From contig CANIOW010000007.1 of assembly GCA_947469285.1 (NCBI GenBank), forward strand, positions 1 to 64,000: a stretch of DNA of 64,000 nt, written 5' to 3'. Below are positions 44,704 through 54,467 of the stretch, one piece after another. This stretch comes from Gammaproteobacteria bacterium (GTDB lineage Bacteria > Pseudomonadota > Gammaproteobacteria > Steroidobacterales > Steroidobacteraceae). The position numbers were made by a program, and so were the translations under genes. Below the pieces are notes generated by a model that saw only the letters and a program-made list of their open reading frames with translations, did not search any database and was not told the DNA's origin. Within the stretch, counting starts at the first letter, position 1, and the number at the start of each line of letters is the position of its first letter.

Positions 44704-45795
44704 TCAGCTCGCCGTTTCAAATTTTGGCAGCAGTGATGGATCGGTCACGAAACGCGCGAAGGTTTTACGGTCGGTGGCGTAGTGGTAAGCGTCATCCGGG
44801 TCTATTTCTTTGGCCGTCAGTGCTGCCTGCAGGGCTTGGTCCAGCGTCTGCATGCCGTAATCACGGCCCATCTGCAGTTGGGCTGGTAACTGAAAGGTCT
44901 GGTCTGTTTGAATGAGTTTGGCGATGGCTCGGGTCATGACCAGCGTTTCGACCACAGCGCGACGTCCCTTGCCATCCGGTTTTTTCACGAGTACCTGAGT
45001 GATGACGGCGATCAGGCTTTGTCCTAGGAAGCTCTTGGTCTGTTCGCGTTCATCAATGGGCAGTGCATCGAGGATTCGGTCGATCGTCTTGACGGCACTG
45101 GTCGTGTGCAGCGTGCCGAATACCAAGTGGCCCGTTTCTGCGGCGGTCATCGCCATACGGATGGTGTCGGCATCGCGCATTTCGCCCACCAGAATGACGT
45201 CTGGATCTTCACGCATGGCGGCGCGCACACCGTCGGCGAAGGTGGGTACATGGGTGTGAAGTTCGCGTTGCACCACTTGGGATTGCTGGCTGTGGTGGAC
45301 GAATTCGATGGGGTCTTCAAGAGAAATGATGTTGACCCGTCGGGTGCGGTTGAGATGGTCGATCATCGCTGCCAGCGTAGTGCTCTTCCCCGTACCCGTT
45401 GCGCCAGTCACGAGGATCATGCCCTGATGGTGGTCTAGCAGTTGCGTGACGATGGGCGGCATGCCGAGTGAATCCAGTAACGGGACATTGTCTGGAATGG
45501 CGCGAAATACTGCGCCGACACCGGTGTCCTTACGAAACACGTTCACGCGAAAACGCCGGCCATCTTCAGCGACGTACGAGAAATCCAGGTCATGCCCTTC
45601 TTGGAACTGTGTCGCTAGGTTGGGCGTCAGTATTTCGGTGACATAGCCTTCCAGTTCGGCATGCCCGAGGTCGCGGAAACGTACCGGGAGCAAGTCGCCG
45701 GCGATGCGTAACATGGGTGGCACGCCCACGGCCAGGTGGATGTCCGAGGCTCCCTGTGCACAGCCCAGTTTCAGGAAGGCGTCGATACGTGGCAT
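44704..45795 (-). CDS. PilT-family type IV pilus retraction ATPase (copy 2)
   Basis: A 363-residue paralogue of the previous gene: Walker A GATGTGKST, Asp box ISLEDPIEFVH, Walker B DPDVILVGEMRDADT, His box GTLHTT. The C-terminus is longer (YATDRKTFARFVTDPSLLPKF). Neither copy has the PilU features (QAPDVIMIGE), so the tandem is not an ordinary pilT-pilU pair. It begins 4 bp after the HEAT-kinase stop. Canonical pilT may be elsewhere in the genome. Confidence 0.92.
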   Translation of the reverse strand: MPRIDAFLKLGCAQGASDIHLAVGVPPMLRIAGDLLPVRFRDLGHAELEGYVTEILTPNLATQFQEGHDLDFSYVAEDGRRFRVNVFRKDTGVGAVFRAIPDNVPLLDSLGMPPIVTQLLDHHQGMILVTGATGTGKSTTLAAMIDHLNRTRRVNIISLEDPIEFVHHSQQSQVVQRELHTHVPTFADGVRAAMREDPDVILVGEMRDADTIRMAMTAAETGHLVFGTLHTTSAVKTIDRILDALPIDEREQTKSFLGQSLIAVITQVLVKKPDGKGRRAVVETLVMTRAIAKLIQTDQTFQLPAQLQMGRDYGMQTLDQALQAALTAKEIDPDDAYHYATDRKTFARFVTDPSLLPKFETAS

Positions 45796-45799
45796 GGCG

Positions 45800-48328
45800 T
45801 TACTTCTGCAGCAGGAAAGTTTCTAGTGCGTCGCGCAGCTCTTCCATTGACTGTTGACGCTGGTTTTTGTCAACCGACATGGCTTTCATGACCACCTCCG
45901 AAAGACCTGCCGGCAGGTTTGGATTTAAATCAATCGGCGCGCGCGCCTTGCCTTGTACATGCTGGTACATGACGGACATGTGGTCGCCGCGACTATAGGG
46001 TGGTACGCCCGTGAGCATCTCGTAGAGGATGACACCGAGCGAGTAGATGTCAGAGCGAGGATCCACCTTCTTGCCAAGAATTTGTTCCGGGGCCATGTAC
46101 TTGGGCGAGCCGATGACATAGCCGGTCTTGGTCAGGTGGGTTTCTGATTCGCGTTGAGCGGCGGCCACCCCGAAGTCCACGATCTTGAGCAGGTCGTCCT
46201 GATTGATGAGAACGTTGGCTGGTTTCAGGTCGCGGTGAATGATGCCTACCTGGTGCGCCACCGTCATGCCGTTGGCAATATCGATTCCGAACTGTAAGGC
46301 ACGTTGGAGATTCAAGGGCTTGTCGTCACGCAGTTCCGCGCCCAGTGTGTGGCTTGGGAAGTATTCCATCGAAATGGCATACAGGCCTTGCACTGACAGG
46401 AAATCGTAGATGCGAATGACGTTTCGGTGAGTGATCTTGCGTGAGTAACGCAGTTCGTGAACGAAACGCTGCAGGACTTCTTCATCTTCGGCCACGTTGG
46501 CATTGAGGAATTTCAGAATGAGGCGCTCGTCGACCACGGTGTCTTCCATGAGCAGCACCGTGCCAAAGGCGCCCTTGCCTATTTTGTCGACGTATTTGTA
46601 GCGGCCTTCGATCATGTCGCCTGGGCGTAGAGCGGTGATGTCCAGTGTGGGCGTGCCTGCCGGCAGCGCCTTCGGCGAACGAATCGCTGCGGTGCTGCTG
46701 GTGGAGCTGGTGTCATTGCTAATGCCTGTGCCTGTGCCGATGCCGACACTGACGCCAGTACTGATCCCGGTGCTCGCGGTATTGTTGAGCTCCAGACGAA
46801 ACTTCGCGGCGCGCTGACGGCCCGTGGTGTCGTTCAGTAGGGTATGCGCCGGCTCTGCCATGCGACGCGCTTGTGCGTTGGCGATGATCATGCTCGGCGA
46901 GTAGCGCGCGTCCATCGCTTCGATGGCCTGCAGCGCGGCGTGATGTAAAGCGGGTTCGCCGGTCTGTGTGGCCAGCTGGCGAATGGTTTCACGCACGGTT
47001 TCAACGGTCGAGTCGTCGACGAGCCGTGGGAGTGCGCCGAGAGCTTCAATACGGATGGCGGGTTCGGTATGGGGCAGCTGTGCCAATACTGCGTGTAGCG
47101 CTTGTGCATCGCCGAGTTTGCCGATGGCGCGCAAGGCAGTTGGAATGCTGCGCGGCGCGCCTTCCAGCATTTCCAGTAGCCGCGGCATAGCCTTACGGTT
47201 GCCGATCTCAGCCAGAGCGTCGACTGCGCGTTCGCTGACCCACCAGTCGGTGTCGCGAGTGGCTTCGATCAGGCTGTCGACCGCACGCTCGTCCTTGGTC
47301 TGATTTAAGATTTCGATGGCAGCGCGGCGCAAGTCGTCGTCCTTATCGCGCACCAGTTGTAAGACGGCTTCAAGCACGCGCGGACCGCCGATCTTTGCTA
47401 ACGCATCGGCAGCACGAGAGCGGACCCACCAATCTGCATCTTTTATGGCCTCAAGCAGAAATTTCACGGAACGGGCATCGCCTACTTCGTTGAGGACTTC
47501 TACCGCGGCACGTCGCGCATACTCGTTTTCGTCTTTCAGCACTTCTACCAGATGCTTAACGACTTCTGGGTCGCGGGCCCGGATGAGGATTTCGATGGCT
47601 CTGTTTTGGACTTCAAGGTCGGCGTCGCGTAACAAGTTGGCGATGATGGCGACGTCAACCGGGCCGTCCATCTTGGCGAGGGCCACGAGCGCCGACTGGC
47701 GGATAAGTCGGTTCGAATCCCGTAGCTGGTGCTGCAGCGCATTACGCACGATGGGCAAGTTGAATCGCGCCACCAACTGGATGATATTCAAGCGCGCGAT
47801 TGGGTCTTTGCCTTCGAGGCGGGCTAGCAAGTCTGGCAGCGACGACTCGTCCATAATCTCGGCGATCAGTTTGAACAGCGTGTTGCGGTCGCTACCTTCT
47901 TGGCTGTAGGCGGCCTGCATCAGGTCGCGAACCTGAAAGCGCGACCGCTGGGCGGTGATGATGTCGATCACTGGGGTGCGTGGAAGGTCGTCGGCATGCA
48001 ACAGGTCGAGCAGTGCGGCGGCGGGCACGTTGCGGGCCCCTGACAGCGCCAAGGTGACGCCGGACACCACCCGTGGGTTGGGGTCGGTTAGTGCTTTGAC
48101 ATAGGCCGGAAAGCTGCGCGCGTCGGCCAGTTGGGACAGGATATCGACGAAGGCCAGCGTGGCCTTTTTTTCGCTGCGCGCTAGTTCAGCGATGACCAAG
48201 GGAACGACTGCGGGCCCAAGTCCCAAGAGTTTCGCGAGCGCAGCACGGCAGGCCGGTCGGTCCGGCTCGGCTATCTCACGAACGGTGCTCAGCCACCGTT
48301 CGGCGCGCATGGAGGTGAATAAACCCAT
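45800..48328 (-). CDS. HEAT-repeat protein with C-terminal Ser/Thr protein kinase domain
   Basis: An 842-residue cytoplasmic protein. Residues 1-500 are a long series of HEAT/PBS-lyase-like helical repeats, several with a DWWVR/S-x-RAxDALAxIG pattern. A Ser/Gly/Thr-rich linker follows (about 510-560), then a Hanks-type kinase at 570-842: GKGAFG, ATP-binding Lys 606 (LILKFL), HRDLKPAN (698-705), DFG 718-720, APEQ and SDIYSLGVILYEML. All catalytic residues are present. It is the first gene of the run into two PilT-like ATPases. Ser/Thr kinase input into pilus motors is inferred. Confidence 0.92.
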   Translation of the reverse strand: MGLFTSMRAERWLSTVREIAEPDRPACRAALAKLLGLGPAVVPLVIAELARSEKKATLAFVDILSQLADARSFPAYVKALTDPNPRVVSGVTLALSGARNVPAAALLDLLHADDLPRTPVIDIITAQRSRFQVRDLMQAAYSQEGSDRNTLFKLIAEIMDESSLPDLLARLEGKDPIARLNIIQLVARFNLPIVRNALQHQLRDSNRLIRQSALVALAKMDGPVDVAIIANLLRDADLEVQNRAIEILIRARDPEVVKHLVEVLKDENEYARRAAVEVLNEVGDARSVKFLLEAIKDADWWVRSRAADALAKIGGPRVLEAVLQLVRDKDDDLRRAAIEILNQTKDERAVDSLIEATRDTDWWVSERAVDALAEIGNRKAMPRLLEMLEGAPRSIPTALRAIGKLGDAQALHAVLAQLPHTEPAIRIEALGALPRLVDDSTVETVRETIRQLATQTGEPALHHAALQAIEAMDARYSPSMIIANAQARRMAEPAHTLLNDTTGRQRAAKFRLELNNTASTGISTGVSVGIGTGTGISNDTSSTSSTAAIRSPKALPAGTPTLDITALRPGDMIEGRYKYVDKIGKGAFGTVLLMEDTVVDERLILKFLNANVAEDEEVLQRFVHELRYSRKITHRNVIRIYDFLSVQGLYAISMEYFPSHTLGAELRDDKPLNLQRALQFGIDIANGMTVAHQVGIIHRDLKPANVLINQDDLLKIVDFGVAAAQRESETHLTKTGYVIGSPKYMAPEQILGKKVDPRSDIYSLGVILYEMLTGVPPYSRGDHMSVMYQHVQGKARAPIDLNPNLPAGLSEVVMKAMSVDKNQRQQSMEELRDALETFLLQK

Positions 48329-48468
48329 ATACCCGCAATTATGCCATAGCAGTGCCGGTGCAAAGTCTGCTAAATCAGCGGGTTGGGTCGCAACTTTCGG
48401 TATGATGGCGCGCTCTTTACGGCGCTCCGGCCGAGACCCTTTGCCTTCCTGCTCACAAGCGAGTTGCT

Positions 48469-49578
48469 ATGTCTTCCAGTTCCGTCCCGCCGGGCGCGTC
48501 CCCGGACTCCGTGCTGACCGATCTGGCCGCCCGTTGCCTAGACCCCGTGATTGGCCGGCCTTTGGGTACTTTGGGCACGGTCAGTGTCATGGCCGTTGGG
48601 GAACGTTGGCGCGTGGTGGTGTCGCTGCCATTCCCGGTCGGGGGTCCGCTAGGCGGACATGCCGCGGCGTTGCGCCCGGCTTTGGCCGCGGCGCTTGTAT
48701 TGGACAAAGAGCGACTCGATCTCGAAGTCCTGGCAGAAATTCCTGTCGGTCCGGTGCAAGGCCAACTCACGCCTCTGCCGGGCATTCGCAATGTCATCGC
48801 GGTGGCTTCCGGCAAGGGTGGCGTAGGCAAGAGCACGGTGGCGGTGAATTTGGCGCTGGCCTTGGCCGCTCAAGGAGCGCGAGTTGGGCTATTGGATGCA
48901 GATATTTACGGGCCGAGCCTGCCGTTGTTGCTCGGGTTGCAGGGTGAGCGGCCGTTGTCGCGCGATGGCAAGTCATTCGAGCCGTTGCGGGCACATGGCG
49001 TGGAGGCCATCTCCATCGGGTTTCTCATTGATGCCGAACAACCCATGGTCTGGCGTGGCCCCATGGTCACTCAGGCGCTGACCCAATTGCTCAGCGACAC
49101 CCGCTGGGGCGAACTGGATTACCTGCTCGTGGACATGCCGCCAGGCACGGGCGATATCCAGCTGACCTTGGCGCAGCGGGTGCCGGTCAGTGGCGCCATC
49201 ATCGTCACCACACCGCAAGACATTGCCCTACTCGATGCCCGCAAGGGACTGAAAATGTTCGAGAAAGTCCAGGTTCCGGTGCTTGGGGTGGTGGAGAATA
49301 TGGCGTTGCATGTCTGCAGCCAGTGCGGCCATTTAGATCCCATCTTCGGCGAGGGGGGTGGCGAGCGTCTGGCGCTGGATGCGCACGTGCCCTTGCTCGG
49401 CCGGCTGCCACTGGACCGCCGCATTCGTGAGGATGCGGATGCCGGCCGACCCACGGTGGTGGCGGACCCGGAGGGAGCGGTGGCGGCGCTGTACCATGCG
49501 ACGGCACGACGTGCGGTTGCGGAACTGGCGCTACGCGCGGCGCCGGCGGCACCGGTCATCAGTTCAGACGACACGTGA
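48469..49578 (+). CDS. mrp: Fe-S cluster carrier ATPase Mrp/ApbC
   Basis: A 369-residue P-loop protein that holds and transfers Fe-S clusters. The N-terminus is a MIP18-like domain (LDPVIGRPLGTLGTVSVM), the ATPase has ASGKGGVGKSTVAVNLA, and the cluster cysteines are in HVCSQCGHLDPIFGEGGG. It is followed by dcd after 39 bp. In Pseudomonas-like genomes metG, mrp and dcd adjoin; here the kinase-PilT cluster separates metG from mrp. Confidence 0.95.
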   Translation: MSSSSVPPGASPDSVLTDLAARCLDPVIGRPLGTLGTVSVMAVGERWRVVVSLPFPVGGPLGGHAAALRPALAAALVLDKERLDLEVLAEIPVGPVQGQLTPLPGIRNVIAVASGKGGVGKSTVAVNLALALAAQGARVGLLDADIYGPSLPLLLGLQGERPLSRDGKSFEPLRAHGVEAISIGFLIDAEQPMVWRGPMVTQALTQLLSDTRWGELDYLLVDMPPGTGDIQLTLAQRVPVSGAIIVTTPQDIALLDARKGLKMFEKVQVPVLGVVENMALHVCSQCGHLDPIFGEGGGERLALDAHVPLLGRLPLDRRIREDADAGRPTVVADPEGAVAALYHATARRAVAELALRAAPAAPVISSDDT

Positions 49579-49617
49579 AGCGCACTGGCCGCACACCCGA
49601 ATGAGGAATCGCAGTAC

Positions 49618-50184
49618 ATGAGTATCAAGGCTGACCACTGGATCCGCCGTATGGCCACGCAGCACGGCATGATTGAGCCGTTCGAGCCCGGTCAGGTGCG
49701 CAGCGTGGATGGGCAAAAGATCGTTTCCTATGGCACCTCGAGTTATGGGTACGACGTGCGTTGTTCGCGTGAGTTCAAGATTTTCACTAACATCAACAGT
49801 ACGATCGTGGATCCCAAGGCCTTTGATCCACAGAGCTTTGTGGATGTGGAAGCCGACGTGTGCATCATCCCGCCGAACAGTTTTGCGCTAGCGCGGACGG
49901 TTGAATACTTCCGTATCCCGCGCAGTGTGCTCACTATCTGCCTTGGAAAAAGCACTTATGCGCGTTGCGGCATCATCGTCAATGTCACGCCACTGGAGCC
50001 TGAATGGGAAGGCCATGTGACGCTCGAGTTTTCTAATACCACCACGCTACCGGCAAAAATCTATGCCAACGAAGGCGTGGCGCAGATGCTGTTCTTCGAG
50101 AGTGACGAAGTCTGTGGTACCAGCTACGCGGACCGCGGCGGCAAATACCAGGGACAGACGGGCGTGACTTTGCCAAAAACCTGA
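49618..50184 (+). CDS. dcd: dCTP deaminase
   Basis: Converts dCTP to dUTP for dTTP synthesis; homotrimer. The 188 residues carry [46 protein letters not shown] (catalytic Glu) and GVAQMLFF, matching E. coli Dcd (193) throughout. It converges on the DUF3108 gene with 5 bp between stops. Confidence 0.97.
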   Translation: MSIKADHWIRRMATQHGMIEPFEPGQVRSVDGQKIVSYGTSSYGYDVRCSREFKIFTNINSTIVDPKAFDPQSFVDVEADVCIIPPNSFALARTVEYFRIPRSVLTICLGKSTYARCGIIVNVTPLEPEWEGHVTLEFSNTTTLPAKIYANEGVAQMLFFESDEVCGTSYADRGGKYQGQTGVTLPKT

Positions 50185-50189
50185 GTGGT

Positions 50190-50978
50190 TTACGGCTGGT
50201 AGCTGCTGACGCTGAAAGACATGAGTGGCTGGCCGCGCCGGGTCTGTTCAGCCTTCACTGGCAGGTAACCGTAGGTTGGCGCATACCAAGTACGCGTGAT
50301 GCGGTCCGAACCCGGGCGTGAAGAACGCCAGATGACCGTATCCAAGGGCCCGAGCGCGGTGTTAAGCCGCTCGTGACCCGCGAAGACATAGTCGTAGTCC
50401 TTGGTCTGGTCTTTTTCGATCATCACCAGGCGTTGTGGCGATCGGCCTTGCTGTAGTAGCCAGCGCACCTGCAGGCTGATGGTCAGCGCGTCTTGCAGCC
50501 CGACGCTTAGCGGCAAATCCACCGGCTTATCCTCCGCCACGCCCGTGACGCGTCCCTGTGCCCAGTCAAAGTCGAGGCGCACGTCGCGGCTGGTGTTATG
50601 GCTACCGTCCTCCAGACGGTAAGCCTCAGGGCGCACCCCGTCTGCGGTGTAGGTGAACTGCGTGCGTTGAGTGATGGTGCCTGGCAGGAACAGTGCCGCC
50701 AGGCCCTTCGGGACCGAGCGGTTGGTAAAACTGAACCGAAGACGGCCATCGGGACCTGGCGCGGCAGTCTCGAGGCGGGTGTCGCTGGTGCCAGCGTCCA
50801 TGCCGCGGTATTTCACGGCAAAGCGTGCGCTGTGCGGGGTGAGAGATTCGGCCGTTGGTGATGCCGCGGTCGCCGTCAGTGCCGTCAGCGACAACGCCAA
50901 GGCCAAGGCCAAGGCCAAATCCAAGACCGGCCGCTTGCGTGCGTGGTGGTGCAGGGCAGGTCGGGAACCAGGCAGCAT
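50190..50978 (-). CDS. DUF3108 secreted/periplasmic protein
   Basis: A 262-residue protein starting at ATG 50978 (GGAG seven bases upstream): a signal peptide with an LALALALALSL core is followed by the DUF3108 fold (RFAVKYRGMDAG, ... SFSVSSYQP). The hydrophobic core is coded by a hexanucleotide repeat. It lies after purN on the same strand, a common Pseudomonas-like neighbourhood. Function unknown; probably periplasmic or outer-membrane. Confidence 0.82.
   Translation of the reverse strand: MLPGSRPALHHHARKRPVLDLALALALALSLTALTATAASPTAESLTPHSARFAVKYRGMDAGTSDTRLETAAPGPDGRLRFSFTNRSVPKGLAALFLPGTITQRTQFTYTADGVRPEAYRLEDGSHNTSRDVRLDFDWAQGRVTGVAEDKPVDLPLSVGLQDALTISLQVRWLLQQGRSPQRLVMIEKDQTKDYDYVFAGHERLNTALGPLDTVIWRSSRPGSDRITRTWYAPTYGYLPVKAEQTRRGQPLMSFSVSSYQP
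50896..50925 (-). repeat. GCCAAG hexanucleotide repeat in signal peptide
   Basis: Four to five tandem copies of GCCAAG (last copies GCCAAA, TCCAAG) at 50896-50925 encode the Leu-Ala repeat of the DUF3108 signal peptide. Changes of copy number would stay in frame and alter h-region length. Confidence 0.75.
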
Positions 50979-50992
50979 GGGGGACTCCGCGA

Positions 50993-51652
50993 TTAAGGTG
51001 GCGTCACCTGGATTGGCTCCGTGAGCGGTTGCTGGTCTAACAGCGGTTGTCCGCCATTCCAGTCCAACCGCCCAAGCGCCGCCCAACGCGCCACGGTGGG
51101 ATACAGTTTGTGCTCGGCTGCCTGAACGCGCGCTGAAAGCGTCTCGCTGGTGTCGTCGGCCATCACGGGCAAACGGACCTGTGCAATCCGCGGGCCACCG
51201 TCGAGTTCGGCGGTGACGAAGTGCACGGTACTGCCATGCTCGGTCTGGCCATCGGCTAGCGCACGCTCATAGGTATGCAAGCCTGGGTAGAGCGGCAGCA
51301 ATGACGGATGGAGGTTGAGCAGCCGGCCGGCAAATTGTCGGCAGAATGCCGGGGTTAGGATGCGCATGTAACCCGCGAGCAGAACCCAGTGTGGGTGGGT
51401 GGCGGCGATGTCAGCCGCCAGTGCGGTGTCGAAGGCCTCGCGCGTAGCAAAAGTCTTGGGTTCGCGCGTGACTATGGGTAGAGCACGCTCACGTGCAAGC
51501 GCTACGCCCAAGGCCGTCGGGCGGTCGCTGAACACGCCGCAGAGAGTGGCGGGCACCGTGCCGGCCAGCACCGCGTCATGCAGCGCGCGCAAAGTGCTGC
51601 CACGCCCGGACAACACCACGGCGATACGCGGCCGGTCAGGCGTAGCGGACAC
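50993..51652 (-). CDS. purN: Phosphoribosylglycinamide formyltransferase
   Basis: Transfers a formyl group from 10-formyl-THF to GAR in purine synthesis. The 219-residue protein has [46 protein letters not shown] (Asn, His of the active site) and [13 protein letters not shown] (Asp). GTG 51652 is preceded by GGGAG; GTG 51667 is an alternative start. It overlaps purM by 17 bp, giving a purM-purN operon. Confidence 0.95.
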   Translation of the reverse strand: MSATPDRPRIAVVLSGRGSTLRALHDAVLAGTVPATLCGVFSDRPTALGVALARERALPIVTREPKTFATREAFDTALAADIAATHPHWVLLAGYMRILTPAFCRQFAGRLLNLHPSLLPLYPGLHTYERALADGQTEHGSTVHFVTAELDGGPRIAQVRLPVMADDTSETLSARVQAAEHKLYPTVARWAALGRLDWNGGQPLLDQQPLTEPIQVTPP

Positions 51653-52655
51653 CGGCTTCTCCCGCACGGACCTCGCCGAGTAGGCGGGGCGCTTCGCCCA
51701 GCTCGCGCAGGCGCGCCATGATGGCCTCCGCGTCGGTGGCCGCCACGTGCACCGTCATGCCGATGCCGCAGTTAAAGGTGCGGAACATTTCGGCGTCATC
51801 GATGCCGGCCGCCTGTTGCAGCCAGCCAAACACCGGCGGCAGGGCCAGTGCGGTGCGCTCAAGGACGATGCCGAGCCCTTCAGGAATGACGCGTGGCAGG
51901 TTGTCCGTGATGCCGCCGCCCGTCACATGGGCCAAACCGTGTACATCGAATTCACTGAGGAGTTGTAGCAGTGGTTTGACGTAAATGCGCGTGGGTGCCA
52001 TCAGGCGGTCGAATAAGGCTTGGCCTTCGACTTGTGTCGCATCGGTAGCGCCGGTGTGCGCAATGAGGCGTCGGATAAGTGAATAGCCGTTGGAATGTGG
52101 CCCGGAGGAGGGCAGGCCGATGACCACATCGCCGGCGCGCGTTTTGCTGCCATCGATGATGCGGTCTTTTTCCACCACGCCTACCGTAAAGCCTGCGAGG
52201 TCGTAGTCGCCCGCGTGGTACATGCCCGGCATTTCAGCGGTTTCACCGCCGACCAAGGCGCAACCCGCTTGCAGACAGCCCTCGACGATCCCGGCGATGA
52301 CCCGTTCGGCTACTGCTACCTCGAGTTTGCCGGTGGCGTAGTAATCCAGAAAGTACAAGGGTTCTGCGCCTTGGACGATGATGTCGTTAACGCACATCGC
52401 GACCAGATCGATACCGACCGTGTCGTGTCGGCCAGTGTCGATGGCGAGGCGCAGTTTGGTGCCCACGCCGTCCGTACCCGAGACCAGTACCGGGCGCCGG
52501 TAGCGGTCCATGGGGACTTCGACCAGCGCGCCGAATCCACCCAAGCCACCGAGGACCTCGGGACGTCGGGTACGCCGCACCAGCGGCTTGATGCGTTCGA
52601 CGAGTTCGTCGCCAGCGTCGATGTCAACGCCGGCGTCGCGATAGGTAATGGCCAT
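51636..52655 (-). CDS. purM: Phosphoribosylaminoimidazole synthetase
   Basis: AIR synthetase of purine synthesis. The 339 residues start [25 protein letters not shown] and contain [36 protein letters not shown] and [19 protein letters not shown], all family signatures. It is divergent from the DUF2066 gene across 41 bp. Confidence 0.97.
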   Translation of the reverse strand: MAITYRDAGVDIDAGDELVERIKPLVRRTRRPEVLGGLGGFGALVEVPMDRYRRPVLVSGTDGVGTKLRLAIDTGRHDTVGIDLVAMCVNDIIVQGAEPLYFLDYYATGKLEVAVAERVIAGIVEGCLQAGCALVGGETAEMPGMYHAGDYDLAGFTVGVVEKDRIIDGSKTRAGDVVIGLPSSGPHSNGYSLIRRLIAHTGATDATQVEGQALFDRLMAPTRIYVKPLLQLLSEFDVHGLAHVTGGGITDNLPRVIPEGLGIVLERTALALPPVFGWLQQAAGIDDAEMFRTFNCGIGMTVHVAATDAEAIMARLRELGEAPRLLGEVRAGEAGVRYA

Positions 52656-52675
52656 GGAACCCTGCGGGTGGAGGC

Positions 52676-52690
52676 TAAAATGGTATTTTA
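52676..52690. promoter_or_regulatory. Palindromic double -10 between purM and DUF2066
   Basis: TAAAAT-GGT-ATTTTA is a perfect 6-3-6 palindrome in the 41-bp divergent spacer. Each arm is a -10-like TAAAAT for one of the two directions, purM leftward and DUF2066 rightward. Neither -35 is strong. Confidence 0.45.
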
Positions 52691-52696
52691 CATGGC

Positions 52697-53797
52697 ATGC
52701 TGCACCCCATGCCCACCTTTACTGCTTTGTTTCGTCGCACCCCACCCCTGCCGTCGGCGGGCACCCGTCGCCGGAGCGCTGGCCGAGGGTTCGTGCTGGC
52801 CAGTGCCGTGGCGGGGCTGATGGTGGCACTCGTCTGGCCCCTGCGGGCACCGTCGGCACCCGTGGTTGGCCTGTATGAAGGCACGGTGGCGGCCACCGAT
52901 CGCAGCGAACGGGGCCTGGCGCTGCTCTATCCCGAGGCGCTCAAGCAGGTCGCAGTGCGCGTCACCGGACGCCCTGGCGCGGCCGTCGATCCAGCGCTCG
53001 CGGCACTGTTCGCCGATGCTAATCGGTACGTACAGACCTGGCGTCCCGCCGGCCCGGGTCAGGTGGCCGTGGGTTTCGATGCGCAAGCCGTGGAGGCTGC
53101 ATTGGCCGGTGCCGGTCAGCCGCTATGGCCGGCAGACCGTCCCACAGTGTGGGTGGTGCTGGTGCTGGAGCGTTTAGCCAGTAGCGGCGGGTTCACGCGG
53201 ACGCTCGTCACCAGCAGCATGACCGGTGAGGAACGGCGTGGTCTTGAGCGGATGGCCCAATGGCGTGGGTTGAACCTGGCTTGGCCGACGTCGGAAGGGG
53301 CGCTGGCGGTGACAGAGTCCGCCATGGCCGGTCCGTTAGAGAGCCTACTGGCCGCGGCCCGAGAGCAGCGCGCGGAGGCGGTGTTATGGGTGCGCACCAG
53401 TGCCACCCCCGGTACGGCGACCCAGTGGGCCTTCGCCACGGAGGGCCTGACCCAGCAGGGTCGGGCCGACGGTGGCGTGGGTTTGCAGGCCTTGGCGGAT
53501 GCTGTGGCCGGTCGCGACGCAGGTGCCCCCGGGGCTGGGCTGACCCAAGTGAATGTGGTGGTGACGGGCCTTGAAAACTTCCCCGCCTATACCACCGTGA
53601 TTAATCGGCTAGAAGCCCAGCCAGCGGTGCGTGACTTGGTGGTCGTGGAGGCCGCTGGCAGTTTTCTGCGCTTACGTTTACGGTTGCGTGGCGATCCGGC
53701 AGCGTTGGTGCGCGTGCTCGCGCAGGAAGGAAGCTTGCTCGTTGACCCGACGGGCACTGGCGGAGATGGTAGTTTGCGGCTGCGACTGCAGCGCTGA
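52697..53797 (+). CDS. DUF2066 domain protein, signal-anchored
   Basis: A 366-residue protein with an N-terminal arginine-rich stretch and a hydrophobic signal/anchor segment (about residues 30-50), then the DUF2066 region with [19 protein letters not shown] and a hydrophilic C-terminus. DUF2066 genes lie between purM and hda in many gammaproteobacteria, and this one does too. ATG 52697 or 52709 could be the start. Function unknown. Confidence 0.82.
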   Translation: MLHPMPTFTALFRRTPPLPSAGTRRRSAGRGFVLASAVAGLMVALVWPLRAPSAPVVGLYEGTVAATDRSERGLALLYPEALKQVAVRVTGRPGAAVDPALAALFADANRYVQTWRPAGPGQVAVGFDAQAVEAALAGAGQPLWPADRPTVWVVLVLERLASSGGFTRTLVTSSMTGEERRGLERMAQWRGLNLAWPTSEGALAVTESAMAGPLESLLAAAREQRAEAVLWVRTSATPGTATQWAFATEGLTQQGRADGGVGLQALADAVAGRDAGAPGAGLTQVNVVVTGLENFPAYTTVINRLEAQPAVRDLVVVEAAGSFLRLRLRLRGDPAALVRVLAQEGSLLVDPTGTGGDGSLRLRLQR

Positions 53798-53821
53798 AGC
53801 GGAGGCAGCAAGCACACCCTC

Positions 53822-54463
53822 ATGTGGCGACATCTCCCTAATGCCCTGTGCGTCTTACGCATCTTGCTGATCGTACCTATCGCTTGGGCACTGCTGCATG
53901 GGGCAGTGTTGACGGCACTGGTAGTATTTGCGTTGGCCGCCTTCACTGACGCCCTGGATGGCTTTCTGGCCAAACGTTTCCACTGGGAGTCGGAACTGGG
54001 TAAACGCCTCGATCCACTGGCCGACAAATTGTTGCTGGTGACCGTGTTCGTGGTTATTGCGCTGCTCGAGTGGGTGCCATTTTGGCTCGCCGCGGCGGCA
54101 GTGCTGCGTGACCTCTTGATCACTGTCGGTGGATTGACCTACCTGTACTTGTACGGCGATCCAAAAGGTCAACCGACGTTTATCAGTAAAGCGAATACGC
54201 TGTTGCAGGTGGTGCTGGTCTTGTGGGTGGTGGGTGCCGCTGCTGGCATTGGCGTGCTGGCCAGCCCAGCTGTTGCGCCGTTGATGGCGGCGCTTGGCGC
54301 GCTGACTTTCAGCACGACGGTGGTCAGCGGTCTGGATTATGTGTTGACCTATTCGCGCAAGGCGCAAGTGGCGTATCAGGCAAAACGTCTGCCGCAACAT
54401 CCGGCCACGGCGGCGGCTACTCAGGCCGCTTCGCGTGTGTCGCCACCGTTAGCCGAAGGCTGA
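53822..54463 (+). CDS. CDP-alcohol phosphatidyltransferase
   Basis: A 213-residue integral membrane enzyme with the family signature DALDGFLAKRFHWESELGKRLDPLADK, which fits DxxDGxxA-x...GxxxDxxxD but with Lys for the usual Arg. About five TM helices. It resembles PgsA/CLS-like enzymes; the product lipid is not decidable. It is in line between DUF2066 (24 bp) and hda (4 bp), so probably in one operon. Confidence 0.85.
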   Translation: MWRHLPNALCVLRILLIVPIAWALLHGAVLTALVVFALAAFTDALDGFLAKRFHWESELGKRLDPLADKLLLVTVFVVIALLEWVPFWLAAAAVLRDLLITVGGLTYLYLYGDPKGQPTFISKANTLLQVVLVLWVVGAAAGIGVLASPAVAPLMAALGALTFSTTVVSGLDYVLTYSRKAQVAYQAKRLPQHPATAAATQAASRVSPPLAEG

Positions 54464-54467
54464 GAAC

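Noticed and set aside
43635-45795. Calling the tandem ATPases pilT and pilU
   Set aside because: Both have the PilT-type DPDVILVGEMRD Walker B; neither carries PilU features, so no PilU assignment is justified.
47701-47730. GGTTCGAATCCC, a tRNA T-loop-like string
   Set aside because: It is inside the HEAT-repeat coding region and no acceptor or anticodon stems can be formed around it.
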